Shown: one piece after another, positions 1 to 5,989 of the stretch
How the letters are laid out: each line of letters starts with the position of its first letter
Numbering within the stretch: the first letter of the stretch is position 1
NCBI GenBank assembly: GCA_900544635.1
Contig: UQVV01000088.1
Location: forward strand, 1-7,438
Direction: 5' to 3'
Source of the DNA: an uncultured Cloacibacillus sp.
GTDB taxonomy: Bacteria; Synergistota; Synergistia; Synergistales; Synergistaceae
DNA length: 7,438 nt
Program-made: the position numbers and the translations under genes
Notes under the pieces: model-generated
The model's database searches: none
Told to the model about the DNA's origin: nothing
The model's input: only the letters and a program-made list of their open reading frames with translations

Positions 1-30
1 GGCGCGGCGCGCGAAGCCGCGCCGTTTTTT
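1..30 (+). terminator. Intrinsic terminator of an upstream plus-strand gene
   Basis: An 8-bp, all G/C perfect stem pairs 1-8 (GGCGCGGC) with 16-23 (GCCGCGCC) around a 7-nt loop. One base later comes a run of six T at 25-30. This is the standard factor-independent terminator layout, read on the plus strand, so it should end a gene lying left of the window. The stem may extend further left, where the sequence is not visible. The segment 1-11 can also pair perfectly with 31-41 (see findings). Confidence 0.8.
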
Positions 31-60
31 CGCGCCGCGCCGACGCGCGCGCCCGTGAGC

Positions 61-88
61 TTTACTGTCGCGAAATTTTTGCTATAAT
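61..88 (+). promoter_or_regulatory. Sigma-70-type promoter with extended -10
   Basis: A perfect TATAAT lies at 83-88, preceded by TG one base upstream (80-81), which makes an extended -10 element. A weak -35 (TTTACT, 61-66) sits 16 bp upstream. Transcription would start near 95, about 30 nt before the start codon at 125. The perfect extended -10 suggests reasonably strong housekeeping transcription. No operator-like repeat is evident around it. Confidence 0.72.
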
Positions 89-124
89 CTACCGCTGTTT
101 GATTTTTACATAAGGATGGGCATC

Positions 125-715
125 ATGAGCAAAATCTACACACTCAAACTTTCACACATTCCCGTAACGCAGATAAAGCTGAACCAGGCCGTCGCAGGCG
201 CGATAGAGATACGCACCGCGAAGATAGCGGCCTTCGTGCGCCTGAACGGCGAGATACTGCGCCAGTCCGGCGACGCGCACATGACGACCTGCCTGCGCCC
301 GTGGGGGCTCGGCCTCTCCGAGGAGGAGATGAACACCTTCGCGACGCAGGAGGTGCGCGGCAAGACCTACATCAACAGCATCTACGTCGACGCGGACACC
401 TACGCGGGCATACAGGCGCTGAACCCCGAGACGATGTACTCGCTCTGGTACGAGCTCGGCCTCGTCCACTACGCGCTCTCGACCGGAGAGACGATGAACC
501 ACATCCGCCCGGCGCGCGAAAAGGCGCTCGAAGCGGGGACGCTCAGCGAAGCCTCCGTCGAGGCCGAAAATTTCGCGATACGCCACACGAGCGCGCAGGC
601 TGCGCTGAAAGCGCTCAAAGCCCTCAGCGAAGAAAAGCAGCCTGAGACCTGCATCGCGGCGAAGGAATACCCGCTGCGCATAAAGGCCCTCGAGGAGCAG
701 GCCGCAGCGAAGTAA
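125..715 (+). CDS. Uncharacterised 196-residue protein
   Basis: I do not recognise this family. The frame is open from 116, but the ATG at 116 overlaps the ribosome-binding site. AAGGA at 112-116 lies 8 nt before the ATG at 125, so translation should begin there (MSKIYTLKL...), giving 196 residues. The protein looks soluble and cytoplasmic, with no signal peptide or membrane segment. The first ~60 residues are mixed polar and hydrophobic. A Trp/Gly patch (PWGLGL, 59-64) precedes an acidic stretch, and there are two cysteines (56 and 176). The C-terminal third (about 130-196) is rich in Ala, Glu and Lys and should be helical, possibly coiled. Its coding character (in-frame GC bias, good RBS, strong promoter) supports a real gene. 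It appears to have its own transcription unit. The next gene downstream on the same strand encodes a molbindin, but with a separate promoter, so a link to molybdenum is only a possibility. Confidence 0.8.
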   Translation: MSKIYTLKLSHIPVTQIKLNQAVAGAIEIRTAKIAAFVRLNGEILRQSGDAHMTTCLRPWGLGLSEEEMNTFATQEVRGKTYINSIYVDADTYAGIQALNPETMYSLWYELGLVHYALSTGETMNHIRPAREKALEAGTLSEASVEAENFAIRHTSAQAALKALKALSEEKQPETCIAAKEYPLRIKALEEQAAAK

Positions 716-759
716 CGACGCGCGCCGCGGACAATATCTCGTTTTTATCGCGCAAAAAC

Positions 760-787
760 TTGATTCTCTACAGAAAAGGCATAAGAT
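760..787 (+). promoter_or_regulatory. Putative promoter of the di-Mop gene
   Basis: TTGATT at 760-765 (4/6 to the -35 consensus) lies 16 bp before TAAGAT at 782-787 (4/6 to the -10 consensus). It sits in the AT-richer part of the 109-bp gap between the two plus-strand genes. The predicted start near 794-796 leaves a leader of about 30 nt carrying the AGGAG ribosome-binding site at 811-815. No clear terminator separates the upstream gene, so read-through from it is also possible. I see no convincing ModE-type operator. Confidence 0.4.
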
Positions 788-824
788 ATTTCGTGCAAAA
801 TCGATAGAGAAGGAGAAATCTCAA

Positions 825-1256
825 ATGAATCTCAGCGCACGCAATCAGCTTAAAGCGACAGTCGCCGCGGTCAAAAAGGGCGCGGTCAATGACGAAGTAT
901 CGCTCCGCCTCGCGGACGGAACGACGCTCACCTCGATAATCACCGAGACGAGCTGCGAGAGCCTCGGCCTCAAGGAGGGCGTCGAAGCCTACGCGGTAAT
1001 CAAGGCTACGAACGTCATGATAGGCGACCTCGACGACGGCGGCCTCAGACTTTCGGCGCGCAACCAGCTCAAGGGCGTCGTCGACGCCGTCAAGGACGGA
1101 ATGGTGAACTGCGAGGTGGACCTGACGCTTGCAGGCGGCGAAAAAATAGTCTCCGTCATCACGATGTCGAGCGCCAAGCGCCTCGGCCTCACCGCGGGCA
1201 AAGAGGTCCGCGCCGTCATCAAAGCCTCCGACATCATGGTCGGCGTGAAGGCGTAG
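825..1256 (+). CDS. Di-Mop (tandem TOBE) molbindin, ModG-like molybdate/tungstate-binding protein
   Basis: The gene encodes a small cytoplasmic oxyanion-binding protein of 143 residues made of two Mop/TOBE domains. Domain 1 spans about residues 2-67 and domain 2 about 75-141, with a short acidic/Gly linker (DLDDGG). The repeats are in register with a period of 73 residues. Each begins L-SARNQLK, has a central I(I/V)S/T-type strand with a conserved Ser (43 and 116) before an LGL turn, and ends AVIKA-(N/D)-(V/I)-M. SARNQLK and AVIK-(S/A)-(T/S)-(D/N)-VM are hallmarks of clostridial Mop proteins. Tandem versions of about 14 kDa are known as ModG in Azotobacter. Known molbindins assemble so that oxyanions bind between domains, and they buffer or store Mo or W for molybdopterin enzymes. 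The ATG at 825 has AGGAG 9 nt upstream. No modABC transporter or molybdopterin enzyme lies in the window. Whether it prefers molybdate or tungstate cannot be told from sequence. Confidence 0.93.
   Translation: MNLSARNQLKATVAAVKKGAVNDEVSLRLADGTTLTSIITETSCESLGLKEGVEAYAVIKATNVMIGDLDDGGLRLSARNQLKGVVDAVKDGMVNCEVDLTLAGGEKIVSVITMSSAKRLGLTAGKEVRAVIKASDIMVGVKA
831..1250 (+). repeat. Intragenic tandem duplication (73-codon period)
   Basis: The coding DNA of the molbindin contains two diverged direct copies offset by 219 bp, starting at 831 and 1050. The protein identity is plain (SARNQLK in both, AVIKA in both). The DNA has drifted mostly at third positions, so this is an old domain duplication held in place by selection and not a recent unstable repeat. 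Confidence 0.85.
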
Positions 1257-1297
1257 CGCGCAGTCCGCAAAACCGCGAGAAACTTAAGCGCTCACAC

Positions 1298-1334
1298 AAA
1301 AACGGCCCCGGCGGCAAAGCCCGGGGCCGTTTTT
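1298..1334. terminator. Bidirectional intrinsic terminator between convergent genes
   Basis: A 10-bp perfect GC-rich stem pairs 1302-1311 with 1321-1330 around a 9-nt loop. It is flanked by five A on the left (1298-1302) and five T on the right (1330-1334), which themselves pair. Read on the plus strand it ends the di-Mop transcript, and read on the minus strand it ends the C45-family gene. It sits midway between the two convergent stop codons (1256 and 1359), as expected for a shared terminator. Confidence 0.95.
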
Positions 1335-1358
1335 CATATTTTATGCCGTTTCCCTAAA

Positions 1359-2489
1359 TTACCACTTCACGAGCCCGCTCCACTGCGCGAGCTTCGCGGG
1401 ACGGTCCCATGCGTATTCGCGGAACTGCCCGCAGCAGGGCGTGCCCTTGCAGGCCCAGAGGCGCTTGTCGGTAGCGTCCATGACGATGCAGCCGAGCGTG
1501 CTTATCTTGTCGAGCTCCTTCTTGCGCTCGTCGCCGTGGCGGCAGACGCTGAACGGGAAGCCGAAGTGGTCCTTGAAGGCCTCGATGATGTCCTCGCGCG
1601 TTATCGCCCCAACCTTCGGCGCGAGGTGGCGCAGTATGCGGCGGTCGCGGTAGAGCGTGCCGCCGAGCGCGTCGACCTGGTAGCCGTACTTCGGGTGCTT
1701 GATGTGGTTGCTGTGCGAGATGAGGCCGTTCTCGGGGTAAAGCACGAGCTGCCCGCGCTCGAGCTTCTCGAAGCCCATAGCGTCGCCCGCGCCGCAGGCC
1801 GCTGCGTAGTACATCGGCAGCATCGATTCAGCGCCGAATATCTTGTTGACCGCGTCGACGTAGCGGTCCTGTTCGAGGAACTTTCTGCGCACGAAGACCG
1901 ACGGCACGCCGAAGACCTTCGTGTTCCACGTCTTGTGCAGGCTGTTGACGCCGAGCGCGAGCCCCGCCTGGTTCATGCCGTAGCGCGCGAGCTGCCCCGC
2001 CTCGGTCACTATCATCATGTCCGCGCCGTCGTCCTTCATCACCTGGAGGATGACCGTGCCGTACTCCTGCCACGTGTAGGTGTCCCAGTTCTGCGCGAGT
2101 ATCGTGTGGCCATCGGCGGTCGCCTGGGGCAGCACAGCGACGCTTGAGCAGCCGTCGAGCTCCTCTTCGTCGGATTTGGCGCGGCGCACGAGCGTCATCG
2201 CCTCGGAGCGCGAGTTGAGCGTCAGCAGCTCGTCGAAGCTCGCGCCCGAGCCCTCCGCGACGCCCTCGAGCTCCTCGAGAAGCTCGGGCGAGTAGGCCTT
2301 GATGAACGGGACGAACTTCTTCGATATCTCGCGCGCGTCGTCCCAGCTCACGGCGGCGTGCCCGCTGTTGAAGAAGGTTATGTAGCGTTCGAGGACGCCG
2401 TGTATCAGCTCGCGGCACTGCGAGCCGTAGTCCGCGCCGCGCTCGCGCGGCGTCTTGCCCTGAATCGTGAAGAACGGCATATAAGCCAT
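1359..2489 (-). CDS. C45-family Ntn amidase (acyl-CoA:6-aminopenicillanate acyltransferase-like)
   Basis: This is a 376-residue protein of the peptidase C45 / penicillin acyltransferase family of N-terminal nucleophile hydrolases. Such enzymes cut or transfer acyl groups on amide bonds and mature by self-cleavage before a cysteine. Expected marks are present: DGCSS with Cys114 as predicted nucleophile after Gly113, then GHTILAQNWD (127-136) with the conserved Asn-Trp-Asp, GMNQAGLALGVN (171-182), and SNH near 260-262. Cleavage at 113/114 would give chains of about 113 and 263 residues. There is no signal peptide, so it should be cytoplasmic. The frame is open to a TTG at 2510, but AAGGAG (2504-2499) lies 9 nt before the ATG at 2489, so that start is chosen. 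It lies third behind the AbgT-type transporter and a YtcJ-like amidohydrolase, which suggests it deacylates an imported amide. The family also includes beta-lactam-active, bile-salt-hydrolase-like and peptide-conjugate enzymes, so the exact substrate is open. Confidence 0.85.
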   Translation of the reverse strand: MAYMPFFTIQGKTPRERGADYGSQCRELIHGVLERYITFFNSGHAAVSWDDAREISKKFVPFIKAYSPELLEELEGVAEGSGASFDELLTLNSRSEAMTLVRRAKSDEEELDGCSSVAVLPQATADGHTILAQNWDTYTWQEYGTVILQVMKDDGADMMIVTEAGQLARYGMNQAGLALGVNSLHKTWNTKVFGVPSVFVRRKFLEQDRYVDAVNKIFGAESMLPMYYAAACGAGDAMGFEKLERGQLVLYPENGLISHSNHIKHPKYGYQVDALGGTLYRDRRILRHLAPKVGAITREDIIEAFKDHFGFPFSVCRHGDERKKELDKISTLGCIVMDATDKRLWACKGTPCCGQFREYAWDRPAKLAQWSGLVKW

Positions 2490-2515
2490 GACTCTCGTCT
2501 CCTTATGCAAATTAT

Positions 2516-2570
2516 CGAAAAGGCCCCGCCGCCTCCGGCGCTTTGGACGCCGTGGAGCGCGCGGGGCCTT
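2516..2570 (-). terminator. Terminator-like GC-rich hairpin between transporter and C45 gene
   Basis: A 10-bp perfect stem pairs 2520-2529 with 2561-2570 (AAGGCCCCGC with GCGGGGCCTT). The enclosed 31 nt fold further, with GGCG 2537-2540 pairing with CGCC 2548-2551. Read on the minus strand it is followed by only four T (complement of 2521-2518) before CGATAAT, so it may be a leaky terminator, an RNA processing barrier or a 3'-end stabiliser for the transporter message. It begins 28 nt after the transporter stop and ends about 12 nt before the ribosome-binding site of the C45 gene. Confidence 0.6.
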
Positions 2571-2597
2571 ACTCCGTTATTCTAAGCTCGAAGCCGC

Positions 2598-4172
2598 CTA
2601 TTTGACAAACTGCGTTACGCCGGGTCCGAGCGGCAGGCCGAGCACCCACCAGACGCAGAGCAGCGCTATCTGTATCGCTATCGTGACGATGGCGTAGGGC
2701 ATGCAGCCGGCGAAGACGGTGCCCATGCCGGGCGTCTTGTCCTTGTCGGTGTTGTACGCGACGAGGAGGCCGACGATGAGCGCGACGTCGGAGGATATCG
2801 GCGCGACGGCGTTCATCGCGGAGTCGCCTATGCGGTAGGCGAGCGAGGTCATGGCGGGGCTGATGTCTACCGCGTAGAACATCGGGATGAGTATCGGCGC
2901 GAGGATCATCCACTTCGACGAGCCTGAGGTCATGAAGAGGTCGAGGAAGCAGGTCATGAGCGCGACGACGATGAGCAGCAGCAGGCCGTTGAAGCCGGCT
3001 TCCTTGAGCCACTGCGCGCCCGTAGCGCCGAGGACGGTCGGGATGTTCGAGGCGTTGAACAGGTAGATGAAGAGCGAGGCCGGGAGCGCTATAACCATGA
3101 AGCTAGTGACGAGGCCGATGCTCTTCGACATCATCTTGGGCATGTCGTTCCACTTGGCTATCTTACCGACGGTGCGCCCGTAGGCCATCGCCGTGATCTG
3201 GAAGAAGAGGAAGAGCAACGTGAGGACGCTCTTGAGCAGAGGCGAGTTCGGCACGATGCTGCCGTCGGGGGCGCGGAAGAAGGAGTTCTGCGGAATGCAG
3301 GCGACTATGAGGACGACGAAGAAGATTACCGCCGCGATGCCCGCGTTGCGCAGCCCCTTGCGCTCGATGGGCGTAAGCTCGTGCTCCGTCTCCTTGCCGA
3401 GGACGAGGCTCAGGTCCTTCGGCTCGCCTATGAAGCCGCGCACGAACTTCGTCGTGATAAGCGTATAGGCGACGGTGAGCAGGACGAGGCTCGCGATGAG
3501 GAAGTACCAGTGCTCGAGGACGTGGACAGTCGAGGGGTCGATGCCGAGCGAGGTGCAGACGGAGACGTTGATTCCGCTGATGAGCACGTCGAGGTTGCCC
3601 GCGAACACGCTCGCCGCCATTCCCGCGTTGCCCGCGGCGTAGGCGAGGATGATGCCGAGCCAGGGGTTGTAGCCGAGCAGCGCGAAGACCGCGGCAGCGA
3701 CCGTCGTGCAGCCGAGGACGCCCGCGTTCGACGCGATGTGCGCGTTGATGGCGATGAACGAGACGACCGCGAAGACGAGCGACGGGCGCGCGCCGAGTAT
3801 CGTGCGGCGGATGAGCGCGCTGAAGAAGCCTACCTGGTCGGCGAGGCCGATGGCGAGCATGAGCAGCCCGACCATCATCATCGGCGCGAAGTTGTAGTAA
3901 ATCTTATACATGTTCTCGGTCACGTATGTGACGGTCTCGCGGTTGAGCAGGTTGCGCACCGTCGCCGTGACCATCTTCTCTCCGCCGCCGGAGCTCGACG
4001 CGGACATGTAGCTTATCGAAGCCCCGCTGAATATCACGGAGAGCGCCACCGCGATGACGCAGAGTATGCAGAACAGATAGAACGGATGCGGGAGCTTGTT
4101 GCCCACGACCTCCACTCCGTTTATGAAACGGAAGAACAGACTTTTTTTCTCAGCGCTGCTGACAGATTGCAT
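2598..4172 (-). CDS. abgT: AbgT-family transporter (p-aminobenzoyl-glutamate type)
   Basis: This integral inner-membrane carrier of the AbgT family has 524 residues, the usual family length, with about 11-13 hydrophobic segments (first about 31-49, last about 491-513). Characteristic stretches are IASNAG (146-151), GNLDVLISG (192-200), GSSKW (417-421), APILIP (425-430) and YRIGDSAMN (446-454). Ser418, Trp421, Pro439, Arg447, Asp450 and Pro458 keep the spacing of the functionally important residues I recall from the MtrF and YdaH structures, and Asp195 fits the further Asp. E. coli AbgT imports p-aminobenzoyl-glutamate, while MtrF/YdaH have been proposed to export antimetabolites, so direction and substrate here are unproven. 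The frame opens at a GTG (4196) without a ribosome-binding site. The ATG at 4172 is preferred, with a weak GGGAAG 12 nt upstream, possibly helped by coupling to the amidohydrolase gene that ends 51 nt before it. The usual ASDAG motif reads ASNAG, hinting at a divergent subfamily. Confidence 0.9.
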   Translation of the reverse strand: MQSVSSAEKKSLFFRFINGVEVVGNKLPHPFYLFCILCVIAVALSVIFSGASISYMSASSSGGGEKMVTATVRNLLNRETVTYVTENMYKIYYNFAPMMMVGLLMLAIGLADQVGFFSALIRRTILGARPSLVFAVVSFIAINAHIASNAGVLGCTTVAAAVFALLGYNPWLGIILAYAAGNAGMAASVFAGNLDVLISGINVSVCTSLGIDPSTVHVLEHWYFLIASLVLLTVAYTLITTKFVRGFIGEPKDLSLVLGKETEHELTPIERKGLRNAGIAAVIFFVVLIVACIPQNSFFRAPDGSIVPNSPLLKSVLTLLFLFFQITAMAYGRTVGKIAKWNDMPKMMSKSIGLVTSFMVIALPASLFIYLFNASNIPTVLGATGAQWLKEAGFNGLLLLIVVALMTCFLDLFMTSGSSKWMILAPILIPMFYAVDISPAMTSLAYRIGDSAMNAVAPISSDVALIVGLLVAYNTDKDKTPGMGTVFAGCMPYAIVTIAIQIALLCVWWVLGLPLGPGVTQFVK

Positions 4173-4223
4173 TTGAAATTCACACTTCCCACACACAAAG
4201 ATTTGACTGAAGCGGACGCGCCG

Positions 4224-5846
4224 CTATTTTTTATAGACGGTCTCGCCGCCGAGCACCGTCTCGAGGACCTGTATGTCCTTTATCTCCTCCGCCGGGCAGG
4301 TCATGAAGTCCCTGTCGATTACGATGAAGTCCGCGAGCTTTCCGGTCTCGATGCTTCCCTTCAGCTTCTCCTCGAAGCCCGCGTATGCCCCCCACGTCGT
4401 GTACGAGCGCAGCGCCTCCTCGCGCGTCATGGCCTCCTGCGGATACCAGCCCCCTTCAGGCTGCCCGTTTTCGTCCATGCGCGTGACGGCGCAGTACATG
4501 CTGAGGAACGGATTGTAGCTCTCGACCGGAGAGTCCGTGCCGTTCGGCACCGGGTTGCCGTCGTCGATGAGCGTGCGCCAGGCGTAAGCGCCCTTCATGC
4601 GCTCGCGGCCTATGCGAGCCTCCGCGACCTTTTTGTCGGTGCGCAGGAAGACCGTCTGATGCGTCGGGATGACGCCGAGCTTCTTAAAGCGCGGAATGTC
4701 GTCGAGAGAGAGCATCTGCGCGTGCTCGATGCGCAGGCGCGCGTCGTCGTCTGGGATTTCCTTGAGGATACGCTCGTAGACGTCGAGCGCCTGGCGGTTC
4801 GCGGCGTCGCCTATCGCGTGGACCCAGATCTGGAAGCCCGCGCGGTGCGCCTCGTAGAGCACGTTGTAGAGCTGTTCGTCGGTCCACTTGCCGTTGCCCT
4901 TGTGTCCCGGACGGTCGTCGTAGTCCTCGAGCATCCACGCGCTTCTCGCGCCGAGCGAGCCGTCGCCCGATATCTTATACGAGCGCGCCGTCAGCCTGTT
5001 GTCGTACATGCCGATGCGCAGCCCCTTCTGGAAGTAGCGCATCGAGCCTTCCATAAGCTCCTGGTAGTTCGGGCGGCCTACGACCCTCATGCTCGCGTAT
5101 ATGCGCAGCTTGAGCTCGTGCCTCTGATAAAGCTCCTCCCAGGCCTGAATCCATTCCTCGGCGGTGCCGGCGTCGTGGACGGTCGTCAGCCCCGCGGCGA
5201 AGAAGCCCTCCTGCGCGAGCAGGACGATGCGCTGGAGCTGCTCCTTGTTGTAGGGCGGGATGGCCTTGTTGAAGGGGTCCTGCGCCTGGTCCGTGACCGT
5301 GCCGAGCAGTTCTCCGCCGTCGCGGCGCAGATACTCGCCGCCCGTCGGGTCCGGAGTCTCGTTCGTCACGCCGACCGCCGCGAAGGCCGCGCTGTTGACC
5401 CACGCCGCGTGTCCGCAGGCGCGCTTGAGGTAGACGGGGATGTCCGGCGCGACGGCGTCGAGCTCTTCCTTCGTCGGGAACGATTTGTCGTTCCACTCGT
5501 CGTTGAGCCAGCCGCGCCCGACTATCCATTCGCCGGGCTTCGCCGCCTTGTAGGCCTCGGCGACCATCGCGACTATCTCCTCGCGCTGGCGGCCGACGAT
5601 GTTCAGCTCCATCTTCATAGCGCCGGTGTTGTTGACGTGAAGATGCGAGTCGATGAGTCCCGGCAGGACGCATTTGCCGCCGAGGTCGATTATCTTGGTC
5701 TCGGGCGTGCAGAGCGCGCGAATTTCGTCGTCCGTGCCGGCGGCGACGAAGCGGTCTCCCTCGACGCAGAACGCCGAAACGACGGAGAATTTGCCGTCGA
5801 CGGTGTAGACCTTGCCGTTCACGTAAGCAGTATCCGGTCTTCTCAT
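4224..5846 (-). CDS. YtcJ-like metal-dependent amidohydrolase
   Basis: This is a 540-residue cytoplasmic amidohydrolase-superfamily enzyme of the YtcJ / N-substituted formamide deformylase group, full-length for that group. An N-terminal strand domain (YVNGKVYTVDG, about 8-18) leads to GLIDSHLH with metal-ligand His68 and His70. Then come GRGWLNDEW (110-118), CGHAAWVN (144-151), TTVHDAG with His224, SYKISGDGSLG with Lys291 as the likely metal-bridging lysine, WVHAIGDAANRQA with His343, RIEHAQ with His375 and GTDSPV with Asp438. The C-terminus returns to the small domain (GKLADFIVIDRDF). These residues support hydrolysis of an amide or related C-N bond, but family members have diverse, mostly unknown substrates. 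The start is firm: GGGAGGAG lies 8 nt before the ATG at 5846. It is the first gene of the minus-strand unit, with the AbgT-type transporter 51 nt downstream and a C45 amidase after that, so it probably processes the transported compound or its product. Confidence 0.9.
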   Translation of the reverse strand: MRRPDTAYVNGKVYTVDGKFSVVSAFCVEGDRFVAAGTDDEIRALCTPETKIIDLGGKCVLPGLIDSHLHVNNTGAMKMELNIVGRQREEIVAMVAEAYKAAKPGEWIVGRGWLNDEWNDKSFPTKEELDAVAPDIPVYLKRACGHAAWVNSAAFAAVGVTNETPDPTGGEYLRRDGGELLGTVTDQAQDPFNKAIPPYNKEQLQRIVLLAQEGFFAAGLTTVHDAGTAEEWIQAWEELYQRHELKLRIYASMRVVGRPNYQELMEGSMRYFQKGLRIGMYDNRLTARSYKISGDGSLGARSAWMLEDYDDRPGHKGNGKWTDEQLYNVLYEAHRAGFQIWVHAIGDAANRQALDVYERILKEIPDDDARLRIEHAQMLSLDDIPRFKKLGVIPTHQTVFLRTDKKVAEARIGRERMKGAYAWRTLIDDGNPVPNGTDSPVESYNPFLSMYCAVTRMDENGQPEGGWYPQEAMTREEALRSYTTWGAYAGFEEKLKGSIETGKLADFIVIDRDFMTCPAEEIKDIQVLETVLGGETVYKK

Positions 5847-5864
5847 GAATCATTCTCCTCCCGA

Positions 5865-5907
5865 TAAAAAAGATAAAACAAGAACCTACAGCCGCTCGCC
5901 GTAGGTT
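5865..5907 (-). promoter_or_regulatory. Leader hairpin with U-rich tract before the amidohydrolase
   Basis: In the minus-strand leader a 7-bp stem (5907-5901 AACCTAC with 5889-5883 GTAGGTT, 11-nt loop) is followed by the U-rich stretch 5882-5865, which ends in six consecutive T. The strong ribosome-binding site (GGGAGGAG) follows at once. The layout resembles a weak intrinsic terminator inside a 5' UTR, that is, an attenuator. It could instead be a 5' stabilising hairpin. I see no known riboswitch fold, and the leader of about 75 nt is too short for most. Confidence 0.4.
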
Positions 5908-5928
5908 TCGTAAATCCAACACATGCGT

Positions 5929-5957
5929 AGTATAATGAGGTTCAATAAAAATGTCTA
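5929..5957 (-). promoter_or_regulatory. Sigma-70-type promoter of the amidohydrolase-transporter-C45 unit
   Basis: On the minus strand, TAGACA (5957-5952, 5/6 to TTGACA) is followed by a 17-bp spacer and TATACT (5934-5929, 5/6 to TATAAT). The predicted start is near 5922, giving a leader of about 75 nt. The DNA just upstream (about 5960-5990) is strikingly AT-rich against the GC-rich surroundings, as for an UP element or regulator site. It includes the small palindrome ATTA-N4-TAAT at 5971-5982. The promoter lies directly after the terminator of the upstream hydratase, so the three genes form their own unit. Confidence 0.75.
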
Positions 5958-5989
5958 ACACTTTTTATGAATTATCCGTAATATTAGTG

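Noticed and set aside
716..759. Possible terminator between the unrecognised protein gene and the di-Mop gene
   Set aside because: The GCGC-rich bases at 719-730 and the T run at 742-746 do not form a stem directly followed by the T run.
2490..2510. TTG start for the C45 enzyme adding seven residues
   Set aside because: The added codons themselves contain the AAGGAG ribosome-binding site ideally spaced for the ATG at 2489.
4173..4196. GTG-initiated N-terminal extension of the transporter carrying a CxxC motif
   Set aside because: No ribosome-binding site precedes the GTG at 4196, and the extension is unlike AbgT N-termini. The ATG at 4172 gives the normal length, although its own ribosome-binding site is weak.
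4211..4225. Small hairpin (AGCGG/CCGCT) just after the amidohydrolase stop codon
   Set aside because: It has only five base pairs and no U tract. The 51-nt gap to the transporter fits an operon junction, so I do not call it a terminator.
3381..5867. An 828-codon open frame on the plus strand, antisense to the amidohydrolase and the transporter
   Set aside because: The translation is dominated by Arg, Ala, Val, Glu and Asp with no recognisable domain, and there is no ribosome-binding site or promoter. Long antisense frames are expected opposite GC-rich genes with strong third-position bias. Both minus-strand genes are clearly real.
4975..5961. A 328-codon minus-strand frame overlapping the amidohydrolase in another phase
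   Set aside because: It is an Arg-rich shadow of the amidohydrolase coding region. Its start would lie upstream of the predicted transcription start and it has no ribosome-binding site.
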